The translations under genes and the position numbers were made by a program. 64,000 nt of DNA from Cyclobacteriaceae bacterium (GTDB taxonomy: Bacteria; Bacteroidota; Bacteroidia; Cytophagales; Cyclobacteriaceae): NCBI GenBank assembly GCA_030584025.1, contig CP129487.1, positions 3,749,001 to 3,813,000 on the forward strand. The letters are read 5' to 3'. Positions 38,459-46,474 of this stretch are shown piece after piece. A model generated the notes under the pieces. It was not told the origin of the DNA, searched no databases, and was given only the letters and a program-made list of their open reading frames with translations. Each line of letters begins with the position of its first letter. The first letter of the stretch is position 1.

Positions 38459-39805
38459 ATGAAAAACTCCAGACGATCATTCATGAAGAAATCAGTTGTT
38501 GTTGCTGCCGGAGCACTCGCATTCAGCGCACGAAGTTATGCCCGCATTATCGGAGCAAATGATCGGGTGCGTGTGGGTGTAATTGGCTTTTCCGATCGAC
38601 TTAAATATTCCCTGCTCCCCTCGTTCATGAATCACAGCAAGGAGCTGAACTTTGAAATCAGTGGCGTATCCGACATCTGGAAAGTGAGAAGGGAAGAAGG
38701 CGCACAATTTTTAAAAGAGAAATTGGGTTATGGGGTCAAATCATATGTTAACAATGAAGCCTTGTATGCTGCGAAAGAATCCGATGCGGTCATCATCAGC
38801 ACTTCTGATTTTCAACATGCCCTTCATACCATTGAAGCCGTGGAGGCCGGGTGCGATGCGTATGTAGAAAAACCTTTTGCTGAAACGATGGAAGATAACC
38901 GTGCGGCATTAGCGGCTGTGAAAAAGAGTGGCAAAATAATTCAGATCGGATCACAACGAAGAAGTGGTGCGAATTACCATGCTGCCGCAGACTTTATTCA
39001 GCAAGGAAAGTTTGGCGCCATTACCATGGTTGAATTAACGTGGAATGTTAACCAGCCCGGCCGCTGGAGACGCCCGCAACTCGTAGCACAAATGAAAGAA
39101 GCGGATACGGACTGGAAACGTTTTTTGATGAACCGGCCTTTCGAGCCGTTTGATGCACGCAAATATCTGGAGTACCGGTTATTCTGGCCTTATTCTTCCG
39201 GTATACCCGGTCAGTGGATGAGCCACCAGATTGACACCATACACTGGTTCTCCGGATTGGAGCATCCGCGAAGTGTAGTAGCCAACGGAGGCATTTACAT
39301 GTGGAAAGACGGAAGAAAAAACTGGGACACCATGACTGCCGTGTTTGATTACGGACCGAAAAGTGATTTGGCATCGGGCTTCCAGGTCGTGTTCAGCTCG
39401 CGCATGCATAACGGTGAAGAACGCCCAACAGAAATTTATTATTCAAATGGAGGTGAACTGAATCTCATCACCAACAAGGTAACACCAGGCGGTGGGCTTG
39501 CGGAACATCATGCAAAGGCAATGAATATGCAACCAAATTTACTGCCTGAGGTTATGTTGGAAGATTCATCTGTGCAAACGGTATCAAGCGCAAACACCGG
39601 TGGTGACATTACCACCTCGAATCACATGCGCAATTGGATGGAATGTGTTCGTTCGCGCAAACAACCCAATGCCCCTGTTGAAGCCGGTTATCAACATTCC
39701 ATTGCCTGCATCATGACCACAGCCGCATCACGCACGGGCGAGAAGGCAACCTTTGACGAAGCAAAGCAGGAAGTGATGGCGGGAGGAAAAGTTTTTAAGT
39801 ACTAG
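38459..39805 (+). CDS. Tat-exported Gfo/Idh/MocA-family oxidoreductase
   Basis: 448 residues. A twin-arginine signal (SRRSFMKKSVVVAAGALAFSA) is followed by the NAD(P) fold (NDRVRVGVIGFSDR) and the catalytic motif VEKPFAETMEDN with Lys. The C-terminal alpha/beta domain contains QWMSHQIDTIHWF. Such enzymes oxidise sugar hydroxyls and act with exported DUF1080 proteins in breaking down glycosides, probably in the periplasm. NAD(P) must be bound before Tat export. It follows the DUF1080 gene by 15 bases and is trailed by an inverted-repeat element. Confidence 0.93.
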   Translation: MKNSRRSFMKKSVVVAAGALAFSARSYARIIGANDRVRVGVIGFSDRLKYSLLPSFMNHSKELNFEISGVSDIWKVRREEGAQFLKEKLGYGVKSYVNNEALYAAKESDAVIISTSDFQHALHTIEAVEAGCDAYVEKPFAETMEDNRAALAAVKKSGKIIQIGSQRRSGANYHAAADFIQQGKFGAITMVELTWNVNQPGRWRRPQLVAQMKEADTDWKRFLMNRPFEPFDARKYLEYRLFWPYSSGIPGQWMSHQIDTIHWFSGLEHPRSVVANGGIYMWKDGRKNWDTMTAVFDYGPKSDLASGFQVVFSSRMHNGEERPTEIYYSNGGELNLITNKVTPGGGLAEHHAKAMNMQPNLLPEVMLEDSSVQTVSSANTGGDITTSNHMRNWMECVRSRKQPNAPVEAGYQHSIACIMTTAASRTGEKATFDEAKQEVMAGGKVFKY

Positions 39806-39828
39806 AATCCGTCTCCAAAAATGACTCC

Positions 39829-39935
39829 GTCATTGCGAACGCAGTGAAGCAATCCCCCATTTGAGCCTGAAAATGAGATTGCTTCGGTCTCCCGATTCCG
39901 ATAGCTATCGGGATTATCGGGATCCCTTGCAATGA
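39829..39935. repeat. Dispersed imperfect inverted-repeat element
   Basis: An outer pair TCATTGC (39830-39836) / GCAATGA (39929-39935) and an inner pair GAAGCAATC (39846-39854) / GATTGCTTC (39877-39885) form a long imperfect hairpin. Another nested pair is CCCGAT / ATCGGG around ATAGCTAT. The TCATTGCGA...GAAGCAATC type is a common dispersed intergenic repeat of Bacteroidota. It fills most of the gap after the Gfo/Idh gene. Confidence 0.65.
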
Positions 39936-39981
39936 AGATCTTTCTATTTTTGAGATGGATTCTAAATGTTTGTACTGGATT

Positions 39982-40608
39982 TTAATTAAGCTGTGCGCCT
40001 GATGGTGGCGATGTCTTCGGTAACGTTTTGGAGGTAAAGACAAGCGCCTGCAACACAATCAAAATAACAATGGTAATACCGAATGCGAATTGTGAGGCCA
40101 CCTTACCGGATATGTACAGTTCTTCAACCTGTTTCATAATCAATTTCGACTCCTCCAACTGGATATCGGATAAGCTACTCAGTAACACAAGCGCCTGGTT
40201 TGCCAATGCCAGTTTATCTTCATCACTTTGTGATGATGCCATCTCGAATTTCTTCAACGTTTTAAGTAATTCAGCAAACGTAACATCCTCCTCCTTGGTA
40301 AATTTTGTTTTCAGGTAGGCTTCGCTTAAGCCATCGATATGCGAAAGCAACGCAGTAACCTGACCGGCAGAAGACTCACCACTTTGATCCGAAACAAGAA
40401 GGGCCTGCTTGATTTCGTAGATGTCGATAGTCATTTTTAAAATATAATCTTCAACAATCAACCTGTCTTCATACAAGGTGCTGATGGAGTTTTTTACGTT
40501 GTTGGTATGATCGCGATCAAGATAATTGCTAAACAGTACCAATACGCAAAGCGTAAGGAGCACACCGGAAGCGGTTATTTTATTTTGTATGCTGTAGGTC
40601 CATTTCAT
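39982..40608 (-). CDS. Membrane protein with MCP-like four-helix-bundle domain
   Basis: 208 residues from ATG 40608. Topology: a first transmembrane helix (about 13-25), a periplasmic region of about 150 residues rich in helical heptads (IDIYEIKQALLVSDQSGES), and a second helix (FGITIVILIVLQALVF). This matches the 4HB_MCP sensor module of chemoreceptors, but with no signalling domain behind it. It might be a sensor subunit or a regulatory membrane protein. The long frame start at 40830 was rejected because it overlaps the WalJ-like gene. Confidence 0.8.
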   Translation of the reverse strand: MKWTYSIQNKITASGVLLTLCVLVLFSNYLDRDHTNNVKNSISTLYEDRLIVEDYILKMTIDIYEIKQALLVSDQSGESSAGQVTALLSHIDGLSEAYLKTKFTKEEDVTFAELLKTLKKFEMASSQSDEDKLALANQALVLLSSLSDIQLEESKLIMKQVEELYISGKVASQFAFGITIVILIVLQALVFTSKTLPKTSPPSGAQLN

Positions 40609-40702
40609 AAGTAGAAAATATTTTCGTTGACGTATGAAGGTAACACCGATTATCTGAGCAATAAAGCAGTCACGGCTATTTCTATAATACAAGAGACCAT
40701 TC

Positions 40703-41506
40703 TTAAAACAACGAAAGCTGAACCTCTTGCACAACAGGCTGCTCGTGGATGTGAAAAACCTTTGTTTCCCTGTAGCGCGATGCAATAACAATGTTGATAT
40801 CTCCGGCTTCTGATTTGAACAAGCCCTCAACCAGCGCAGGCGAGTTGTTCTCTTTTGAAATGTGTGATAAAAATAAATGACTCATAAACGAAGGTCTATG
40901 CTCTTTGAATAATTCCAATGCCTGCATATTTGATAAATGACCCTTGTCACTCCTGATTCTGTTTTTCAAATGAAGCGGATAAGGTCCTGTTTCCAGCATG
41001 TCATCATCGTAATTGGCTTCCAGGAAAGCTGCATGGCATTGCGTGAAGTGATGGATAACGTTGTCACACGCCACTCCCAAATCGGTGAACACACCCACCT
41101 TCACGGTATCATTTGAAATAATAAAACTGTGCGGGTCGGTAGCATCATGGAATTTAGGAAAACCCGTAATGGTAAGTTTTCCAATGCTCACCGGTTCATG
41201 CGCTTTGAAAGGAAAAATTAAATGTTGCTTCACACGCAAGCCACGGTGTTGCAGCGTAGCAGGTGTAACATAAACCGGTAGCTTATATTTTTTGGAAATT
41301 CCGGCAACACCCTTGATGTGGTCGGAATGCTCGTGCGAAACAAAAAGGGCCTTCACTTTTTTCATCGACAGGTTGAGCCGACTCATGCGAAGCTCCGTTT
41401 CCCGGCAGGAGATACCCGCATCAATTAAAACAGCCTCATGATGGTTACCAACGTAGTAGCAGTTGCCGTTGCTTCCCGAATTCAATGAGGCTACAAATAA
41501 TGACAT
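40703..41506 (-). CDS. MBL-fold metallohydrolase, WalJ/YycJ-like
   Basis: 267 residues from ATG 41506. Metallo-beta-lactamase fold with the metal motif HEHSDH (58-63) and conserved opening SLNSGSNGNCYYV, typical of WalJ/YycJ. Later GTDLG-type VFTDLGVACDNV, EANYDDDM and HLSNMQA stretches follow. WalJ homologues are implicated in cell-wall or DNA metabolism, but the substrate is not established. Cytoplasmic. The frame extends to 41545, but the extra N-terminus looks non-native. Confidence 0.9.
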   Translation of the reverse strand: MSLFVASLNSGSNGNCYYVGNHHEAVLIDAGISCRETELRMSRLNLSMKKVKALFVSHEHSDHIKGVAGISKKYKLPVYVTPATLQHRGLRVKQHLIFPFKAHEPVSIGKLTITGFPKFHDATDPHSFIISNDTVKVGVFTDLGVACDNVIHHFTQCHAAFLEANYDDDMLETGPYPLHLKNRIRSDKGHLSNMQALELFKEHRPSFMSHLFLSHISKENNSPALVEGLFKSEAGDINIVIASRYRETKVFHIHEQPVVQEVQLSLF

Positions 41507-41614
41507 GCCCGAAAGTAGGAAAAATCGCCTGACTACTTGTGACACTTGATTTTATCTTTTTTATGAATTTTTGTTGGGAACGAACCTTCGTGTTGGATGC
41601 TCATCAGAATGGTA

Positions 41615-41622
41615 TACTTTTG
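41615..41622 (+). promoter_or_regulatory. -7 promoter box of the 90-residue protein gene
   Basis: TACTTTTG matches TAnnTTTG, 22 bases before ATG 41644, with TTGG upstream near 41593 as a possible -33 element. Confidence 0.5.
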
Positions 41623-41643
41623 TTTATATCTTATAAAAAAAAT

Positions 41644-41916
41644 ATGGCACTTTTTAATCCAGTACAAGTAAAGGAAATCAACGAAATAATTGCTGAGATC
41701 GCCAAAGCCGTTAAGGCTAAGGATGAAATTGGGGCCAACGATAAAGCATTACTGTCGTCCTTGCTCAAAACACATGATCCAAAAAAGAAGGCTACGTATT
41801 TCAAGTGCAAGCGTGAGTACTCAGATGCTATTGTTGCGCATTTTGTGAAGGAGAAGGGTATTGCCAAAAGCCGGTTTCATAAAAATAGCCAGGCGTACAT
41901 TTTTATTGTAAAATGA
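41644..41916 (+). CDS. Small hypothetical protein
   Basis: 90 residues from ATG 41644. It is highly charged and helical at the start (EINEIIAEIAKAVKAKDEIG), with a Lys-rich end (KEKGIAKSRFHKNSQAYIFIVK). No signal peptide or membrane span. The promoter box ahead of ATG 41644 supports this start over a 35-residue upstream extension. The family is not recognised. Confidence 0.75.
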   Translation: MALFNPVQVKEINEIIAEIAKAVKAKDEIGANDKALLSSLLKTHDPKKKATYFKCKREYSDAIVAHFVKEKGIAKSRFHKNSQAYIFIVK

Positions 41917-41939
41917 TTTATACTAAACCAACCTGAACG

Positions 41940-42164
41940 ATGGCAGCTACGAAAATCACTGTTAACAATAATGGCTCACTCAAAATAGAAGGCGACTTTG
42001 AAATTGTTGATATGCAGGGAAACACCTATGGCTTGCAAGGAAGAACATTGGTGTCTCTTTGCCGATGCGGACTGTCAAAGAATAAACCATTCTGCGATGG
42101 TTCACATAAAGGTCATCTTGAGCACGAGGCAAAAGCCTTTGATCTACCACCAAGAAAAGTGTAA
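41940..42164 (+). CDS. CDGSH iron-sulfur domain protein
   Basis: 74 residues. The [2Fe-2S] ligands of the CDGSH family are present as Cys41, Cys43, Cys52 and His56 (CRCGLSKNKPFCDGSH). Small bacterial CDGSH proteins are thought to take part in iron-sulfur or redox handling; the partner is unknown. The ATG lies 24 bases after the preceding stop, and a hairpin (AGGGTTTGG 42176-42184 / CCAAACCC 42211-42218) lies between it and the cytochrome gene. Confidence 0.92.
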   Translation: MAATKITVNNNGSLKIEGDFEIVDMQGNTYGLQGRTLVSLCRCGLSKNKPFCDGSHKGHLEHEAKAFDLPPRKV

Positions 42165-42226
42165 CGCTGTGGAATAGGGTTTGGAATATTCTGTAACTTC
42201 CCGTAACCAACCAAACCCCTCATCCG

Positions 42227-42835
42227 ATGAAAAAACTATTCAAGTACATCGGCTACTTGCTACTGATTTTTCTTGTAGCAGTGGCTGCCCTGCTCACGTA
42301 TGTAAAACTTGCTTTGCCCAATGTTGGTGAGGCAGAAGCGTTACAAATAGACTACACGCATGAGCGAATTGAACGCGGGAAGTACCTGGCCAATGCTGTA
42401 AACCTGTGCATGGATTGTCATGCACAACGCGACTGGACAATGTTTTCAGGTCCACCAAAGCCAGGCACACTTGGAGCGGGTGGTGATGTGTTTGATCAAA
42501 GCGTAGGTTTCCCGGGTGTGTTTTATGCAAAGAACATTACACCAACAGGCATCGCGCGTTATACCGATGGCGAGCTATATCGTGTTATTACAACAGGAGT
42601 GAACAAGGAGGGAAAAGCATTATTTCCGGTAATGCCTTACTTGTACTACAGCAAAATGGATCCCGAAGATATTTATAGCATCATCGCCTACATTCGTTCG
42701 CTTGAACCCGTGCAGAACGATGTTCCGGAATCAAAAGCTGACTTTCCATTCAACTTTATCATGAACCTCATTCCGCAAAAAGCAGAACCACAAAAGCGCC
42801 CGGATAAATCGGATTGGATTGCCTATGGTGCATAG
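42227..42835 (+). CDS. Di-heme cytochrome c, N-terminal half, ending at in-frame TAG
   Basis: 202 residues. An N-terminal membrane anchor or signal (residues 8-27) and a heme motif CMDCH (61-65) precede a c-type cytochrome fold to about 190. It ends at TAG (42833-42835), and the next codon opens the second heme domain in the same frame. Similar cytochromes continue through this point with a Tyr codon where TAG stands (YGA-stop-MTNASGC), so the stop looks like a one-base change from TAT or TAC. It may be a nonsense mutation, readthrough or an assembly error. The truncated product would still carry one heme in the periplasm. Confidence 0.75.
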   Translation: MKKLFKYIGYLLLIFLVAVAALLTYVKLALPNVGEAEALQIDYTHERIERGKYLANAVNLCMDCHAQRDWTMFSGPPKPGTLGAGGDVFDQSVGFPGVFYAKNITPTGIARYTDGELYRVITTGVNKEGKALFPVMPYLYYSKMDPEDIYSIIAYIRSLEPVQNDVPESKADFPFNFIMNLIPQKAEPQKRPDKSDWIAYGA

Positions 42836-43204
42836 ATGACCAATGCATCAGGATGCATCGAATGTCATACCGATGTGAAGGATGGCCGCATTATTTCAGA
42901 GCTTGCTTTCAGTGGCGGCAGGGCGTTTCAATTTCCGGATGGATCAATTGTGCGTTCAACCAATTTAACTCCGCACGCAACAGGCATCGGTTCATGGTCG
43001 GAGGAAATGTTTGTTCAACGCTTCAAGCAGTATGCGGATTCAGCCTATGTGCTCCCAACGGTAAACCCGGGCGAGTTTAACTCCATAATGCCGTGGACCA
43101 TGTATGCACACATGGAAGAAGAAGATCTCAAAGCAATTTTTGCTTACCTGAAAACTGTTGCGCCAATTGAGAATATTGTTGAGCGGTTTACGCCTAAAAA
43201 CTAA
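42836..43204 (+). CDS. Di-heme cytochrome c, C-terminal half, separated by in-frame TAG
   Basis: 122 residues. It starts at ATG right after the TAG and has a heme motif CIECH at residues 7-11, with the distal Met-containing region NSIMPWTMYAHM. It has no signal peptide, so if translated alone it would stay in the cytoplasm and probably not receive heme. Translational restart at TAGATG is possible but the natural reading is one broken di-heme cytochrome gene, 42227-43204. Confidence 0.7.
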   Translation: MTNASGCIECHTDVKDGRIISELAFSGGRAFQFPDGSIVRSTNLTPHATGIGSWSEEMFVQRFKQYADSAYVLPTVNPGEFNSIMPWTMYAHMEEEDLKAIFAYLKTVAPIENIVERFTPKN

Positions 43205-43213
43205 AGACTTGTT

Positions 43214-43417
43214 ATGGTTGCGCTCGTAATTCGTCTTTTACTGGTTGTTATTGTTATTGGCCTGGCATTTTTCATCATCAAATCATTCCTGTTGCAATCT
43301 GATACTGTACGATGTTCACGATGTGACGGCAAGGGATTTTGGTACGGAGCACGGGGTAAAGAGAAATGCGACTGGTGCAAAGGTTCCGGAAGGTTAAATC
43401 GTGATGCCAAACAATAG
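43214..43417 (+). CDS. Small membrane-anchored zinc-ribbon protein
   Basis: 67 residues. An N-terminal membrane helix (VIRLLLVVIVIGLAFFIIKSF) is followed by two CxxC pairs with DnaJ-type spacing (CSRCDGKGFWYG and CDWCKGSGR). Such a tail could bind zinc and a partner protein at the membrane face. It lies nine bases after the cytochrome and may be in the same transcript. The family is not recognised. Confidence 0.8.
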   Translation: MVALVIRLLLVVIVIGLAFFIIKSFLLQSDTVRCSRCDGKGFWYGARGKEKCDWCKGSGRLNRDAKQ

Positions 43418-43490
43418 CCGAGACCACTCAAAAAGCAACGAAAAACTAATTAAAACCCCATTTTTCAAACGAATATTCGGCTTAATACGC

Positions 43491-43527
43491 TGCGTGCATA
43501 ATATTTTTCCATTTTAGTATGCACGCA
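43491..43527. promoter_or_regulatory. Inverted repeat upstream of marR, candidate operator
   Basis: TGCGTGCATA (43491-43500) and TATGCACGCA (43518-43527) are perfect inverted arms 17 bases apart. They lie just upstream of the probable -7 box TATATTCG (about 43541-43548) of the MarR gene, consistent with autorepression; inference from position. Confidence 0.55.
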
Positions 43528-43565
43528 TAACAAATGTTTATATATTCGTGTCCCTGTAGGGGATT

Positions 43566-44015
43566 ATGAAAAGAGAAGAAACCGTTGACCATCACATTCG
43601 TTCGGCCTGGCACGCCATAGCCCGCATGTATAACCAGCAGGCGGCTAAATACGATGCTACTATGGCCATCGGCTTTGTGCTGTTGAATATTGATGTTGAC
43701 GAAGGCACCCCGGCCACCAAAATAGCGCCACTCATGGGGCTTGAGCCACGAAGCCTGACACGCCTGCTGAAATCACTGGAAGAACAAGGAGCCATTTACC
43801 GCGAAGTAGACAAAACCGATAAGCGATCGGTAAGAATTTTTTTGACCGAAGAAGGAAAGAAAGGACGGGAGCGGGCAAAGGAAACCGTGCTTCGCTTTAA
43901 CGAGGCTGTGCGCGATGAAATTCCGGAAGCGAAACTGAATGTATTCTTCGATGTGATTCAACACATTAACAAGATCATTGAACGAAATAATATTTACGAA
44001 ACAGTAAACAACTAA
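43566..44015 (+). CDS. MarR-family transcriptional regulator
   Basis: 149 residues with the winged-helix MarR core: MGLEPRSLTRLLKSLEEQGAIYREVDKTDKRSVRIFLTEEGKK has the recognition helix and wing. MarR proteins bind DNA as dimers and are released by small ligands. It is followed by the beta-oxidation operon, so it probably acts like FadR-type repressors of fatty-acid breakdown, perhaps sensing acyl-CoA. That role is inferred from context alone. Confidence 0.9.
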   Translation: MKREETVDHHIRSAWHAIARMYNQQAAKYDATMAIGFVLLNIDVDEGTPATKIAPLMGLEPRSLTRLLKSLEEQGAIYREVDKTDKRSVRIFLTEEGKKGRERAKETVLRFNEAVRDEIPEAKLNVFFDVIQHINKIIERNNIYETVNN

Positions 44016-44023
44016 TTTTCATT

Positions 44024-44050
44024 GTCATGCTTCGACAAGCTCAGCATGAC
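44024..44050. repeat. Palindromic dispersed repeat
   Basis: GTCATGCT and AGCATGAC arms (44024-44031, 44043-44050) flank TCGACAAGCTC. The same core, in more diverged form, recurs in the element at 60735-60853. It lies between the MarR gene and fadN and could form a hairpin. Confidence 0.6.
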
Positions 44051-44074
44051 ATAAAAATGAAACTGATATAAACT

Positions 44075-46474
44075 ATGAAACGATCTATCCGCAAAGTTGC
44101 CGTGCTTGGTTCTGGTGTAATGGGTTCATCCATCGCCTGTCATTTTGCAAACATTGGTTGCGAAGTGTTGCTGCTCGACATCGCACCAAAAGAACTTACT
44201 GAAGAAGAAAAAGCGAAAGGACTTTCACTTGATCACAAGAATGTAAAGAACAGAATTGTACAATCCTCTTTTGATAAGTGTGTGAAGTCATCACCAGGCC
44301 CGCTGTACAGCAAGAAATTTATTTCGCGCATCTCACTCGGCAACTTTGATGATGATTTTTCGAAGATCAAAAACTACGACTGGACCATTGAAGTGGTGGT
44401 GGAAAATCTGGAAATCAAGAAGAAAGTTTACGAACAAGTAGAGCAATACAGAACCCCCGGAACGCTGATTACTTCCAATACTTCGGGCATTCCCATTCAC
44501 CTGATGGCGGAGGGCCGAAGTGCTGATTTCAAGAAGCATTTTGCGGGCACACACTTCTTCAATCCGCCCCGTTACCTGCGTTTGTTCGAAGTAATCCCAA
44601 CTGCGGATACCGATCCGGAGATAACCAAATTCTTATTGCATTATGGAGATCTGTACCTGGGTAAAGTATCTGTACTATGTAAAGACACCCCTGCTTTCAT
44701 CGGAAACCGGGTAGGTGTTTGGGGCCTGCTCAAGGTGATTGACTCCATGCAGAAATACGACCTGAATGTGGATGAAATTGATAAGCTGACAGGCCCTGTA
44801 ATTGGTCGCCCGAAGTCGGCAACTTTCCGCACTTCCGATGTAGTTGGTTTGGATACCCTCGTGAAAGTAGCCAACAATTTATATGCAGGTTTGCCCAACG
44901 ATGAAGCAAGAGAAATTTTTAAACTGCCTGATGTAGTTAACAAGCTTGACGAGAACAAATGGCTTGGAGATAAAACCGGTCAGGGCTTTTATAAGAAATC
45001 GAAAAACGAAAAAGGACAAACTGAAATTCTTACACTCGATTTAAAAACACTCGAGTATAAGCCGAAAGCAAAAGCAAAATTCGCCACACTTGAAACAACG
45101 AAGACGATCGACAACTTGCGTGATCGTTTCAAAGTATTGTTAGCCGGTAAAGACAAGGCCGGTGAATTTTATCGCGATTGTTTTTACGGATTGTTTCAAT
45201 ATGCATCGAACCGAATTCCAGAAATCAGCGATGAATTGTTTCGCATTGATGATGCCGTGTGTGCAGGCTTCGGTTGGGAACTCGGTCCGTTCGATACATG
45301 GGATGCACTTGGTGTAGAGAAAACCGTTCAGGCTATGGAAGGCATGAACTACAAACCTGCGCAATGGGTGTACGACATGCTCGCGGCTGGTAACAAATCG
45401 TTTTATAAAGTTGAAGGAGGTCAGCGTAAGTATTACGACATCCCTTCCAAATCATACAAATCCATATCCGGTAAAGAAGGCTTTATCATCCTTGAAAACC
45501 TTAGTGACAAAGTGGTATGGAAAAATGCCGAAAGCAAAGTCACCGACCTGGGTGATGGGGTGATTAACTTCTCCTGGAGTAGCAAAAGCTATACGCTGGG
45601 CAGCGCGGTAATTGAAGGCTTAAATAAGGCCATTGATTTGGCTGAAAAGGACTACCGGGGGCTGGTTGTGGGCCACCAGGGCCCTGATTTCTCGCTTGGG
45701 GCCAATCTGGGGCTGGTTTTCATGTATGCCATCGAGCAGGATTATGACGAAATCGACTTTATGGTGCGCATGTTCCAGAATTCGGTTATGCGCCTCCGCT
45801 ATTCTTCGGTGCCCGTAGTGGTTGCCCCACAGGGCCGCACGTTAGGTGGGGGTTGTGAAATGACCATGCATGCCGATGTGGCGGTAGCAGCGGCCGAAAC
45901 CTATATTGGGTTGGTAGAAGTAGGGGTGGGTTTGATTCCCGGAGGAGGCGGAACAAAAGAGTACACCAAGCGTGTAAGCGACCGCTTTCTGGAGGGTGAT
46001 GCCGAAATGAATGCGTTGCAGAGCGCCTTCATGAACATTGCTACAGCAAAAGTTGCCTTGTCGGCAGAAGAGGCGCGTGAAAATGGAGTTCTCCGCGATC
46101 TCGATCGCATCACGGTAAATAAAGACAGACAAATTTTGGATGCCAAATCTGCTGTGATAGAGTTAGCTGACGCAGGATACACCATGCCTGTGCAGGCAAA
46201 AAATATTCGTGTGCAGGGAAGAGCCGGACTGGCGTTGTTTGCCGCTGGTGTTAACGGTATGAAAATGGGCCGCTACATCTCCGAGCACGATATGAAAATT
46301 GCCATGAAGATCGCCAACGTTATGTGCGGTGGAGATTTAACATCACCTCAGGAAGTAAGCGAGCAATACTTGCTTGACCTGGAGCGCGAAGCATTTGTTT
46401 CGTTGTGCGGTGAGCGGAAGACATTGGAGCGGATACAGAGTATTTTGACTGGGGGTAAGCCCTTAAGAAATTAA
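44075..46474 (+). CDS. fadN: 3-hydroxyacyl-CoA dehydrogenase / enoyl-CoA hydratase, FadN type
   Basis: 799 residues. It oxidises 3-hydroxyacyl-CoA with NAD and hydrates trans-2-enoyl-CoA, two steps of beta-oxidation. The domain order is dehydrogenase first (VLGSGVMGSSIACHFANIG, residues about 9-27, then the C-terminal helical domain) and enoyl-CoA hydratase last (about 480-720; GANLGLVFMYAI, QGRTLGGGCEMTMHADV). That order is like Bacillus FadN and opposite to E. coli FadJ. Cytoplasmic. It opens the operon fadN - S23 gene - fadA - S23 gene - fadE. Confidence 0.95.
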   Translation: MKRSIRKVAVLGSGVMGSSIACHFANIGCEVLLLDIAPKELTEEEKAKGLSLDHKNVKNRIVQSSFDKCVKSSPGPLYSKKFISRISLGNFDDDFSKIKNYDWTIEVVVENLEIKKKVYEQVEQYRTPGTLITSNTSGIPIHLMAEGRSADFKKHFAGTHFFNPPRYLRLFEVIPTADTDPEITKFLLHYGDLYLGKVSVLCKDTPAFIGNRVGVWGLLKVIDSMQKYDLNVDEIDKLTGPVIGRPKSATFRTSDVVGLDTLVKVANNLYAGLPNDEAREIFKLPDVVNKLDENKWLGDKTGQGFYKKSKNEKGQTEILTLDLKTLEYKPKAKAKFATLETTKTIDNLRDRFKVLLAGKDKAGEFYRDCFYGLFQYASNRIPEISDELFRIDDAVCAGFGWELGPFDTWDALGVEKTVQAMEGMNYKPAQWVYDMLAAGNKSFYKVEGGQRKYYDIPSKSYKSISGKEGFIILENLSDKVVWKNAESKVTDLGDGVINFSWSSKSYTLGSAVIEGLNKAIDLAEKDYRGLVVGHQGPDFSLGANLGLVFMYAIEQDYDEIDFMVRMFQNSVMRLRYSSVPVVVAPQGRTLGGGCEMTMHADVAVAAAETYIGLVEVGVGLIPGGGGTKEYTKRVSDRFLEGDAEMNALQSAFMNIATAKVALSAEEARENGVLRDLDRITVNKDRQILDAKSAVIELADAGYTMPVQAKNIRVQGRAGLALFAAGVNGMKMGRYISEHDMKIAMKIANVMCGGDLTSPQEVSEQYLLDLEREAFVSLCGERKTLERIQSILTGGKPLRN

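Noticed and set aside
44024..44050. Palindromic repeat as a MarR operator for fadN
   Set aside because: Its core recurs at 60.8 kb away from any regulator, so a dispersed repeat is more likely.
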